Assembly: GCA_039545315.1 (NCBI GenBank)
Contig: BCIM01000001.1
Coordinates: 3,195,783-3,259,782, forward strand
Length of the DNA stretch: 64,000 nt
DNA from: Kondoa malvinella
Taxonomy: Eukaryota; Basidiomycota; Agaricostilbomycetes; Agaricostilbales; Kondoaceae
Direction of reading: 5' to 3'
Part shown: one piece after another, positions 37,669 to 47,380 of the stretch
Numbering within the stretch: the stretch's first letter is position 1
Layout of the letters: each line of letters opens with the position of its first letter
Made by a program: the position numbers and the translations under genes
The notes under the pieces: generated by a model
Databases searched by the model: none
Told to the model about the DNA's origin: nothing
The model's input: the letters and a program-made list of their open reading frames with translations, nothing else

Positions 37669-38666
37669 TCACAAAGGCAAACCTCCACCACCTCTACCAC
37701 CACCTAGGCTTGCTAGACTGAGACCGAGAAGAGAGTCAATGTCCTTGAGATCGCCAGCGTAATTATTGAGAATGTGGTCGACGGTGTTCTCTGAGCCGTT
37801 AAGTAGAACGTCCTGCACCAGAAAATGAGCACACGACAAGGGACGAACAGGACCACAACTTACTACTAGACATTTGACGTCATACTAGAGGATTCTGTAA
37901 GCATGGGACATGATAGGAGTCATAAAGAACGAACCACCAGTGGACCAAGCACTCCTCCCAGCGCGGGAATCTTGAAAGCGATGTAATTGACATCATTAAG
38001 CGTGTATTTTACGCTATCGACAATTTCCTTGAGCATCGTTTGCAGTTGCGAGTTTTTATCGTAGTGTTTAAGACCCTTTTCGCCTGCAGAAACGGATGAG
38101 CGAGATTCCATTCGGGGGCTGACATAGACTGCTCACCGCCGAAGTCCGATAGAGCCTCGGATAAGTCATTGATGACTGGTGTAGTTTGCTTGTATTGAGA
38201 GCGGTAGCGACGGAGTTCATTCGAGACTTCAGATTTAAAAGGACCAGAAGCTTTTCCCTTTTGCTTTGCGGTGCGTTGCTTCAATTGATCTGAGCATACA
38301 ATCAGTCTGATACCCAACAACATCGCGAGAGAAAAAAGACTGACGCATGTTTTGTTGAGAAGCAAGTAAACCATCATGTAAAGTCGACAATTGATCCATG
38401 AGGGAATTCACATCCTGCGCCCTTTGCACCAAAGCTTGGGCTGATCGTTCGCGTAGAGCATCACGACGGTTCTGACGACGAGTGCGAGTGGTGGTATAAG
38501 TAGTAGTGGATCGTTTGGTCTTGCGTGATTGGCGACCGGTAGACGCGTGAGAAATGGTGCCGACTGGCTCGTAAGTTGAGTCAAGGGATGACCGTTCGTT
38601 GTGAGAAGAGAGAGCTGAGACGGAGCAGATGACAGCAGCGGCGAGGAAGAGTGCAGATACGCGCAT
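37669..38666 (-). CDS. Secreted helical protein, uncharacterised (possibly HsbA-like)
   Basis: The ATG at 38666 starts a signal peptide (RVSALFLAAAVICSVSA). The mature protein has an Arg/Ser/Thr-rich stretch (RKTKRSTTTYTTTRTRRQNR), then amphipathic helices (SAQALVQRAQDVNSLMDQLSTLHDGLL, RSQYKQTTPVINDLSEALSDFG) and a conserved-looking DSVKYTLNDVNYIAFKIPALGGVLGPLV. It ends Gly-rich (GGGRGGGGLPL). A similar order of paired helices and a GxxLGPLV segment occurs in many basidiomycete secreted proteins, some grouped near surface-binding (HsbA-like) families, but I am unsure of membership. Stop TGA 37669-37671. Introns lie near 38290-38345, 38085-38140 and 37815-37935. No cysteines suitable for disulfides stand out. 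Confidence 0.62.
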
Positions 38667-38994
38667 GTTGAAGTTTGACAAAAGTATTCAAAAGAGTGGA
38701 CAGGTGTAAAGGAGCGTGTGAAAATGGGAGACAAGAAAGAAAGCGAGAGATGCTCTTATAGATAAAGCGGTGTTGTTGCGGATCAAATACAACTGACCGT
38801 TCATGTTACGATAACAGGACTCGAGAACCGACCGAAGCGTGGAATGCAGGCAAGAAAATGCTGTCCCGAAATAGAGAGACAAAACAGCAGTAGCCACATC
38901 TCAAGCAGGAAAGCGAGACATTCACTTATGGGCATCATCGTCCGGCTCCAAGCTTTAATCGTTCAACTCATGTTGCTCCACACCAGCCAGCGAC

Positions 38995-40032
38995 ATGTCA
39001 CTAGACGCACGAGACCAAACGCGGCTGATCGCTCAAGTCCTCAACTCGCACTTGCAGCACGATCTGACGCTGCAAGATCGCGAAGTGCTCAAGAAAGCTT
39101 CCAAACAATGTCCCCGTCACGCTCTTGCTGTCTGGGCTTCATGACTCATTCTGGCTCTGTGTATAGTCCTCTTTTGCGCCCTGGGAGGTGTAGTGCTTGG
39201 CTCTGCAGCTGCAGCTCGTTTCACTTTCGTCGGCAAATACCATCCCCGTAACCTACGCAAGCTCCCTTCCCTCTACAATCGTCAAGCGAACAAATTAGAT
39301 CAAGCTGTGCTCAAAGATCGGCTGGCCTTCTTTGGTCGAGCATTTGTATTGTCATCTATTGGTTTAATAGCAGGTTTGTCTTCAACTACCTCTTTGCTAT
39401 AGTAGGCTCAAAGTCTCGTCATAGGCACTCAGCTCGGCGTCAGCTTTGGGTACTATTTGAGCAATAGAACGCTAGACAGAGAAGGCGACAGGGATAAGAT
39501 CACTCGAGCGATGATGGCTGCTCAGAATGAATTGAAGGAGAAACTTGGATTGAAGGATAGCAGGATGAAGCAAACACCGGAAGAAGTGGATGGGGAGAAT
39601 ACCAGTCTGGCCAGCGGTTGGGAGAGGGAACAGATAGTGAAGGATGAGCCGACGAACGAGTTTGTTGAAGAGGGAAGCAAGAAGCAAAGATTTGTGCCAC
39701 CGCCTATATCAAGTGGTATGTCATCCCTCGCTGCAACCGTTGACGTTCGCTAACAAGAGGGACTAGACCCAAACAAGAGATCAAGATGGCAAGAACTGCA
39801 GAACGGAAAACAAGAACCTTCAACATGGGAACGAATAAGACAAGAGAACGCCAAAGGCAGCATGTCCAAAGAACGCGAGAACCAGCCGGCATCGTTTGAC
39901 AATGGAGAAGTTAAAGGTAGAGATTACGAGGCTGAACAAAAAGCTTTTGCGGAATTGATGGAAAAAGAAAGACGAGGCGGATCGGATGGTTTTGTTGTTG
40001 AAGACTTGACGAAAAGACGCCCGAGCATGTAA
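38995..40032 (+). CDS. Uncharacterised protein with two hydrophobic segments (weak OCIA-like pattern)
   Basis: About 280 residues in four exons. The helical start ([32 protein letters not shown]) is followed by a hydrophobic small-residue segment ([20 protein letters not shown]). Then come [16 protein letters not shown] and a second hydrophobic segment ([28 protein letters not shown]). The C-terminal half is charged and disordered and ends [18 protein letters not shown] ... RRPSM. The pattern recalls fungal OCIA-domain mitochondrial proteins, but the key residues are not clear enough to name it. Introns: about 39102-39161 (either of two donors in the same phase), 39374-39425 and 39715-39767. 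ATG 38995, stop TAA 40030-40032. It converges on eS7, whose stop is 68 bp away. Confidence 0.6.
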
Positions 40033-40099
40033 TTCCACAGTAGAGTGAAGATTGCAACCCGTCCCTTTTGTACATGATCCTCTAGAACCCCGAGTGCAT

Positions 40100-41026
40100 C
40101 TATGCAGAGTCTTGCTCGAATTGGAAGACGACAGTCTTGCCGGTGAGCTTGTTGTAGACTGAGGAGAAGGAGTCGAGCTTGTATTCGAGCGAAGTAGCAT
40201 CTTTTGAGTCAAGGTATCTGTACATCGATGCCGGTTAGAAGTATAGATTGTACCCAGAACCAATGCAACGTACACCTTGATGAGCTTGGAGCCGTCAACG
40301 TTCTGGCGCATGCGCTTGCCAGTGATTTCGGTAGGGAAGACGAGGTCTTCAAGGATGGCTTCGTGAACGGCCTTGAGGGTACGGCTTCTGGGCCTCATTT
40401 GCTTTGCGCGAGATTTTCTGGTTGGCTTGGGCACCATTCGGCGCTGGGCGACAAAGAGGATGTGAATGCCAGAGAACTTCTTTTCCAGTTCACGGGTCAA
40501 TCTGTCGTTGCGAGGCAGTGGATATCAGTACGAAATAGATGTCCATAGTTGCTCGAACTGACCTGATTTGGATTTTGTGGAAAGCCTTGAGCTGGGGAAC
40601 AGGGACGAAGATGACGATAGCCTTCTTGCCGCCCTTGACTTCGACTTCTCTTGCAGCAGAAATTTGAAGAGGACGAAGTTCGCTCCTACAGTAGAAGACC
40701 CGACATCAGCCCAGAGGTTCTCGCTCTGCTGGAAACGGGTTTAGGTTGCGCACTTCAGGTCGTTGACATTGTTCTCCAAGTCAATCAGAGCTTGGCCGAC
40801 GAGCAGCTATGGCAACTTTCAGCTGACGAACTCGCGTTTAGTAAGAAAGAACTGACCTCAGTCTCGGTAGGAGGGATTCTGGGGGCACTGGAAGTGAAGA
40901 ATGAGCATGAACCTTGACGCTGCTCGAACATGCTCACTTGGCCGAACGGACGATTTTCTGAAGAGCGTAAGGATATCAGCCGTTGTCTTGAGTCTGGTGC
41001 AATACACGTACACCTGCAGCAGACAT
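40100..41026 (-). CDS. RPS7: 40S ribosomal protein eS7 (Rps7)
   Basis: About 190 residues. Exons give a short start ([22 protein letters not shown]), [110 protein letters not shown], then [21 protein letters not shown] and [13 protein letters not shown]. These match eS7 throughout; the protein sits on the small-subunit body and is needed for 18S rRNA maturation. Introns: about 40957-41011, 40887-40936, 40820-40870, 40687-40755, 40510-40563 and 40218-40275. ATG 41026, TAG 40100-40102. Early introns in ribosomal protein genes are typical. A long open frame runs through its start region in another frame. Confidence 0.94.
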
Positions 41027-41650
41027 CTTTGAAGCTCTTGGGAGGCAGAGTGGACGCACGGGAGGCATTGGCGACACGGTCTGCAAAATTTTCCAACTTG
41101 TGGTCATATTTACTGAAATACCTCTCTCGAACTTCCATTTGGTCCATACTATGCAGCAAATCACGCCTATCAAGCCCGTGCCAGATCTCACCTGTAGGTA
41201 TATGTTCCTGCGAGCGTTTGGCAATGTCTGTCAAGAACTCGGAAGAGCCAACATGGCTGGAGTTGAATGCCGCCTGCCATCGTAGTGGACTCTGTGATCT
41301 CGAGCTCTATAAAGCTGTTTCGTGCTACCAAGAGAGTGCAGCGTCCATCTATATCGGCATGAACCAATTTCCGGTCTTGGACTGCTAGATCTGCCAAATG
41401 AAGGCAGTCATTACTCATTAGGCTACGGATAGGTAGATGGGTCTCGCAAGTCACTGTGGCCTGGCTGTGCACGGGTCGAGTGGCAAGATCGCTTCTTCTG
41501 AATTCAAGGCGATCCTTAAACTGCTCTGCTGTCCGTCAACCGGCTCCTAACCTGGCATGGTCATCATAGACAGAGGCTAGTTGATCTTTACCAGACCACC
41601 TAGTCAGCATTCAACAAGGCTTACCCGATTGGCAAAGGAATTGCTTAATC
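41027..41650 (-). other. Possible exons of an unrecognised minus-strand gene, or long 5' leader of RPS7
   Basis: Directly upstream of RPS7 on the same strand, two protein-like segments are open: about 41470-41240 (LADLAVQDRKLVHADIDGR, LLVARNSFIELEITEST) and 41234-41027 (LTDIAKRSQEHIPTGEIWHG, REAYF-like, KYDHKLENFADRVANASRAS). Their composition looks like a real helical protein rather than chance translation. The second segment stays open across the RPS7 start in a different frame to 40785, so no separate stop precedes RPS7. I could not fix a start, stop or full exon chain and recognise no family. It could be an upstream gene overlapping RPS7, or an unusual leader. 41651-41859 show nothing clear. 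Confidence 0.35.
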
Positions 41651-41859
41651 GAGACTGGCAGCGCAGAGCGAATGCGTGACAGCCTGATCTACCCCCTCCG
41701 CCTGGTCTTGATGTTACATGTGATGAAAGCATCTATCTCATTAGAAGCCATCATCCAGCCGTCCTATCAGGTGTTCAGAGGACGTTCCGAAGCAATCTTC
41801 TGCTTTTCCTTACCTCTAGCCCGGCAATCTTGCCTTGTGTCTCGCTGCCCCCTGTGATT

Positions 41860-43039
41860 ATGGATATTGTACGAGGATTGTTCGCTTCTCCCGCTCCAGG
41901 ACATAGCCGGGTTACGAGCTTCTGGCTGATCAAAGACAAAGCGTCCAGAAAGTCGTTCGAAGCCTTGGGCTCTCAAGGCCGAGGCGAAGCGTCAGGCTTT
42001 TTTATTCAAGCTATGGATGCGAGTGGTCGGAAATTGGGCAGCATTTGGTTCGAAGTCAATGCAGACATGGCTTGTGAGTCGGGAGGTATTCCGTTTAAAT
42101 TCCATGACTGAACGGTCACGAACAGTCCATGTTCACTTCAACCATCTGCCCGACGAGCACGAAACCCTTTCAGCTCTGACCGACAGCCTATTTGCCCATC
42201 TGAACGCTATCACCCAAGTTCTTCGTCAATACTCGGTCTGTTTGGTGCTGCCGCAAAGCTCCATGCACTCTGGATTGGAGCAAGCGCGGGAGTCTTTACT
42301 CGAACAGTCTTTTCGCCGCCATGGATATGCGCAACATCAAGCCACCAACACTTGGTCTTTCGAGCATCGAGACAACAAAGTGACGAAAGTTGTCATGACC
42401 AAAGCAGTCGTCACCAATACCAGTCCCATGGCTCTGTCCCAATGGCCTGGTCACTATGACACGTTTTGGCGAACAGCTCAAGGACAGGTTCACCTGTCGC
42501 AAACGCCCGAGACTACAAGATTTGTCATTCAAGCCTGCAGAATTGAAGACGGACGGCCTCAATTGCATCCTATTGCAGTTGATATCAATCGAGAGGCAAC
42601 TTTAGTTGTCAAAGAAAGCACGTTCGTAATGCGTTCACTAGCAAAAGCAATAACAAGCTGACCACGAGCTGGCATTAGAGCGACTTTTGATCTGACCTTC
42701 CATCTCGAATACACGCCTATCGATAAACCCCATCTTCATTTTCTGCTCTCGACCGCTCTAGCCATTATCAAGGCCGCTTTGGCTCCTCTTCACCAAACCC
42801 TGACTACTCAATTCTATGTGATTTTGGCCAAAACTCCTTATGATGGCAGCGCTCGAGACCACTTTTACGAATACCTTCATCATCGGCGCATCTCTCACGA
42901 AGTCGAGATGCATCCAGCGAGCTTCACAAAGCGGCTTCCAACTCAAACATTCATTGCCGGAAGCTTGAAGGGTCCGTCAAAAAGGGTCTGTAAGGCAACG
43001 CCTGGGGACATGTATTGTACGCGTACAGATCCTCTCTAG
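41860..43039 (+). CDS. Unrecognised protein, multi-exon
   Basis: Start MDIVRGLFASPAPGHSRVTSFWLIKDKA at ATG 41860. A GT-AG intron (about 42075-42125) joins IWFEVNADMA to FHVHFNHLPDEHETLSALTDSLFAHLNAITQVL, then LVLPQSSMHSGLEQARESLL, HQATNTWSFEHRDNKVTKVVMTKAV, WPGHYDTFWRTAQGQVHLSQ and IQACRIEDGRPQLHPIAVDI. After a second intron whose exact ends are unsure (about 42615-42673) come FDLTFHLEYTPIDKPHLHFLLSTALAIIKAALAPL and HFYEYLHHRRISHEVEMHP, ending near 43039. Alternating beta/helix composition and length (about 360 residues) suggest a soluble, folded protein. No motif lets me name it. It lies head-to-tail with the Med8 candidate 92 bp on. Confidence 0.55.
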
Positions 43040-43131
43040 ATATTCTATGGCTGTTAGCACTGTATTCGTCATCATACTCGCCTGCCCGTCGGTGATTTTT
43101 ATGTCTTTATTGGACAGCGAGTTCAGCAAAC

Positions 43132-44016
43132 ATGACTGTACCCAACTCTCACGCGTCGCTACCTCCAGCTCTCAATATGCAAGGCCTCCCTACGGAGCTG
43201 CTCATTTCGATCCGCGGTCGTCTGGTGCAGCTAATCGATTCAGTCAACCTGTTCCAAGCAGGATTAGCTCAAGGAGGGCAAACCTTTCTGTTGCCTTGGT
43301 CCGCTGTCCGTATAGTAATCAGAGCATGCATTGACACGATGCAGGTCAGAGATCGTAGCACGTTACACGCTTCTACTATCGCATACCCACTCTATCGCTT
43401 CTCAACTCGTTCCTCCGCCTCCCGCTGGAGCTGAAGATGAGACTCAAGGCTGGCAAAAGACGCTAGCCAATGTTGTTGTGCATCCTGGTCAAGCAATAGA
43501 CGAAGATAAGGATTTCCTAGTCGGTGTACTGCTGCGCACTAGACAGGTATGCCCTTGTCATCTACGCTGTAATACTGCCTGACGAAAGTACAGCTACCCG
43601 AGATTGAGAAAGAAGCTGCAGACCTCATATCAGCCTTACCTTCTGCTTTACAAGCACCTGTACCCGGTGCATTACCTTCTATAGAAGAGCAACCAGACAT
43701 AATGGCCGAACGACAAAAGCTCGCTTTCATTCATCGACATATAGCAGCTCATGATCAACTCTGCGCGCACGCTTTAAAATATGCGCATAAATTACGGACA
43801 GGCGAAGTTCCAGAAGGGGATGAAGATGAGGGAGATGATGATGATTTGTTTGGGGATAATGAGCCTGAAGTGTATGCATGGAATATGAGGCTGGTGAATG
43901 AGGACGAAGAGGAATCAAAGAAGAAGCAGGCGACTGCAAGCATGGTGGATCTGGGCAGCATACAGACCTTTATGAAGGATGGTCGCAAGATGGGCAGTCT
44001 GGCGCATTTGGCCTGA
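43132..44016 (+). CDS. MED8: Probable Mediator complex subunit 8
   Basis: About 250 residues, three exons. MQGLPTELLISIRGRLVQLIDSVNLFQAGL is followed, after an intron (about 43299-43344), by LLPWSEIVARYTLLLSHTHSIASQL. The pattern of a helix with L..R..QL..S, a short gap, then LP-W-[ED]-[LI]-hydrophobic-x-[KR]-[FY]-x-x-LL is the N-terminal signature of Med8. The middle (VVVHPGQAIDEDKDFLVGVLLRT, LPEIEKEAADLISAL) matches the expected helical continuation. The C-terminal third is acidic (EGDEDEGDDDDLFGDNEPE) and ends IQTFMKDGRKMGSLAHLA. Med8 belongs to the Mediator head and helps contact TBP/polymerase II. The short donor chosen (after LLPW, 43299) is the one that keeps the motif. ATG 43132, TGA 44014-44016. 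Confidence 0.6.
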
Positions 44017-44158
44017 ACAGATAGACATCACTTGACGCATGCCCAGACAATGCACAACTTGCCAATTATCGCTGTTCTACTACCCGCTCCTGTTTTCCTC
44101 CTCGTTTGACCCTAAAGCCTTCTTCACAATCGAGTTGTCTAGGAACTTGGCCATCTAG

Positions 44159-45334
44159 TCACTTTCTGTAAGCAGTATCTTCCAATGTCGGGGAATAACA
44201 CACTTTAGGCTCAATAAAGAGCGAGCTATCCGCCAATTAGAGATGACTCTTCGTCACAAATGAGACACTCACGTCGATTTCGCTAACAACTCCCCTTTAA
44301 GCGTTTCCATCCTCGCTTCCGTCCAAGCTTTTCTACCATCCAATTTGGTCAATTTCGAATGCACAACAACGAATTGACTGTCTTTCCCATCAGACGGGGT
44401 ACGACCAAAAGGCAGAGAACGTACTCGGCGAAACAAGGAGATTTATAGTCGATAGTCAGGTTGGCAGTGACGCCTATTTGTGATGGAAGGTTCAATATCG
44501 CCTGTGCTCAGATCAGCTCGGGACAACTTGTAAGGAGTAGGAGTAGTAGCGCACTGTACGGCCTTGTGCTTCATCTAGGATCGTAGCTAGCATACCACCA
44601 TGTACTACACCGCTATTGACCGTTTCGGCATACGACTAGAGGGGTGGTCACGAAGCTCACTCGTGCCCACAAAGACTTCGTCCGAGGTGCAGTACTCTAG
44701 CACATGATGAGGATAGCCCAGTGAGATAGGGACGCAACGCACATCTTTGCTTCAGTCTCATCATGCGTGCTGAAAACCAACGGATAGATAGTAAGCTTGC
44801 CCGGCCCTCTCAGAACATGCGCAGTCAAGTGATGCTGCAGCTTTCTGGCGCGATATAAGCTACGTCCGATCCACGCAAGACAAGAGCATACTGGGCCGGG
44901 TAATTCTTGTACGGCCGACTTTCCTTCCACCTTCGTCTGGTTTGCAACTCTGCAGGCGTCTTGCCTTCCAGACTTGTATTAGCAGGAGATTGCGTTGGCT
45001 CCATTTCAGCGCGCAATTGCTGAACGATAGACAGTTGCTGTAGTTCCTTTTCTCTGGAGAGCATGAGGTTCTGACCTTCCTCAGAGTCGGCTGAAGGACT
45101 GGGCGGCGCGTAAGGTGGATTAAGCATGAGTGAGATCTTGGATGGGTAGAAAGTAGCGAATGCATAGCCTGCGCTGAGCGATGCGAGTGTCGCGAAGATT
45201 AATGAAGCCGAGGAGGATCTCGCTGGTGAAGAGGATAGCTGTCGGACATGATTGGGTATACAGACAGGTCTGGGTATGTTTGATAGCGGCGCAGAGGTGA
45301 GCAGACGCCTGCTGCTCGTGGGAATGTTTCGCAT
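44159..45334 (-). CDS. Hot-dog-fold thioesterase, probably mitochondrial
   Basis: About 290 residues. The start MRNIPTSSRRLLTSAPLSNIPRPV is rich in Arg/Ser without acids, like a mitochondrial presequence. A hydrophobic stretch (SASLIFATLASLSAGYAFATF) and a linker with KELQQLSIVQQLRAEM follow. The thioesterase domain reads GPGKLTIYPLVFSTHDETEAK, then IVLHLGRSLCGHDGVVHGGMLATILDEAQGRT (the HGGxxATxxDE motif with catalytic Asp/Glu), ILNLPSQIGVTANLTIDYKSPC, and FVVVHSKLTKLDGRKAWTEARMETL. Several introns had to be placed to keep this block, for example joining NYPAQ to KLQHH and CGHD to GVVHGG. Such enzymes hydrolyse acyl-CoA. Stop taken as TGA 44159-44161, though one more intron could move the end slightly. 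A Met at 45439 is in frame, but 45334 fits better. Confidence 0.82.
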
Positions 45335-46488
45335 GTCGCTGTTTGGAGAGGAATGGGCGAGATACCAGCTGAAATAGCAGATACCAAGTCTTCGAGATAC
45401 CTGAAATGCTATCGGAGCAGCTAGTGATACCCCTTCCACGTACTAGGAGACCTTGCCGCGGGCCTTGCAAGCTCGGAAGGCATCCAGTGGTCGAAGGATT
45501 TGTCTCAAGCGCTTCAGATCTCTAGTCTGGGCTGTCTGGCTGTCCAATACCTATATATGTCTGTCCAACGCCTGCGACGCTGTCCGTACCTGCTGTCCGT
45601 TACAAGAGATCGACCGTAGCATCAATGAAGCTATCATGCAATGTGTTAGGTCCACTGCGAGCGTATTGCTTCTCATCCAAAGCAAATGGCTTCCTACTAA
45701 ACCTTACTATACTCAATTGGCATGTTCATCTAAGCTTTGAGATGTCTCGCAAAGACTTGAGGATCGACTGCGATTCTGCGATATTCCGGTATTCAACAAT
45801 GTCTTCTCCTTGGTATTTTTTCATCTCTCGGCACTCTATGGTCCGTCTCAGGAAGACTGGCCAGCTGCTGTGCCTTCTGTTCCGACCAATCTGCCATAAC
45901 AGGAAGATCGGCACTTTCACTGCGGTAAAGCCTGGCGGTCCATTGTTTGCGCGAATTGGAAATTTGAAGACACACTACTACCGGACTAGACTGTTGAAAG
46001 AGATCAAGTAGGGGAAAATGAAGGTGGAAGAAAGCAAACAGAATGCTTGACCAAATAGCACTTTCACTCTATAGGCCAAGCCGGTCGCTTCACCAGCAGA
46101 ATTCCCGCATGATGCAAACGATCTAAATGGCTTAACACCATTGATATAAGCCATCTAGTCTTTGTTTGTTGCATATCGGGAATAGCAGAAGACCAGATCT
46201 AACATACAAGCACTTCCTTCCGTCCGACCACTACGAGCGATCTTACTGCGCGAGACTCGCACATGATACTCTCTCGATGTCGCCGGGCTTCACTTTACCG
46301 TCCCGGTCCAACATCGCCGCATTCCTCGCCTCTGCCCGGTCAAAAAGCTCGAGTTGGCGATCCCGTCTTGCTCTCAGACAGTCGTCCTGCCACTCTCGCT
46401 AGCCCTCTGATCGACTCTGATCTGGCCATATTCTGCTCTTCCTCACACGTAGACCGTCGTGCTGAATACTGCTTCTGTCGTCCCACCA
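45335..46488. other. Interval with no gene I can support
   Basis: About 1,150 bp between the thioesterase start (-) and the next + gene. Frames at 45625-46011 (+, 128 codons) and 45726-45920 (-, 64 codons, ending LKSLRDISKLR) overlap; neither shows a family motif. The part next to 45335 should contain the thioesterase promoter. The stretch 46166-46488 may hold a 5' exon of the following gene (Met codons at 46263 and 46277), but I could not join it in frame. Confidence 0.4.
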
Positions 46489-47145
46489 ATGGCTATCGCC
46501 AAGCAACGCCAGGAGCCGCTTCAAGCATCGAGAAAAAGCATCGTTTTCAGGTCCGGCTGGATCTATACTCAATTGCATCAGCAAGCTCCTAAAATCGGTC
46601 TCGCCATCACTGTTCATCGGATACTAACGACCGAAACCTTTCTCTCACGTTATGACCAGGTGCATCCGTATCATCTCACCCTCGCGTTCGAGACAAGCGA
46701 TGTCCAGCATGACCATGCCCTGCCCCTGCGCCTAGTAGCTTACCTTATGACTATCCTCTGGGACCCAGCGCTTCAGACAGCCAGCCTGTCGAGTGCTGTA
46801 CGTATGCTCATGTAGCATTTTGCTGCTTCGTTTGACTCTGTGTCTTCGGATCTTACAGATGCCAAGCTCGATTTGCCCGTCTTCGTTGAACCTGGTAGCT
46901 TGACGCACGAAGAGCTCGTAGGGCTCTACAAGAAGACCTTGCAAGACCTTCGAACAACCTGGATGACCTGTGAAGTCTTTCAGGCCGGTGACCTTCATAT
47001 CGCATCTCAGCCTGTTCATCCCGCTACCAAGCCTGAACATCGTCGTTTGCAAGCCGCTATGCATGCTTCCGGCATGACTTGCACAGCGGACTCAACTGTT
47101 GAGATGGTCTTCAAGTTGATCCAGAATAGACGAGTCCAAGGATGA
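46489..47145 (+). CDS. Unrecognised protein, possibly 5'-incomplete model
   Basis: The frame MAIAKQRQEPLQASRKSIVFRSGWIYTQLHQQAPKIGLAITVHRIL runs on through FLSRYDQVHPYHLTLAFETSDVQ and RLVAYLMTILWDPALQTASLSSAV. A GT-AG intron from about 46803 to 46859 joins HAKLDLPVFVEPGSLTHEELVGLYKKTLQDLRTTWMTCEVF, and the protein ends DSTVEMVFKLIQNRRVQG at TGA 47143-47145. The first Met used (46489) is simply the first ATG in this frame. An acceptor-like …CGTAG at about 46444-46452 allows an earlier exon, so the N terminus is uncertain. About 200 residues, mixed alpha/beta, no signal peptide, no known motif. It lies tail to tail with malate synthase, 235 bp apart. Confidence 0.5.
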
Positions 47146-47380
47146 ACCCGAATGATCGACCAGACGTAGAGGCAGATAGATATAGAGAGGCGAATGAATG
47201 AATATTTTACCACAAACATGACTCTACGTAACGCGCAATAAGCCTTGCCGGAAGTGCCATCTCCATGTTCTGCTGGAGAAAAGTAGCAGGTCCACAGCGT
47301 TCCTTGCATACATTGATGATGCTTCGCGTATATATACATAGTAGTTTGAGTGGGAAGACAGCCTCAGTCCGTTCACACGT

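Noticed and set aside
38666..38681. Start of the secreted protein five codons earlier (MSNFN...)
   Set aside because: The codon at 38681 is TTG; the first ATG is at 38666 and gives a clean signal peptide.
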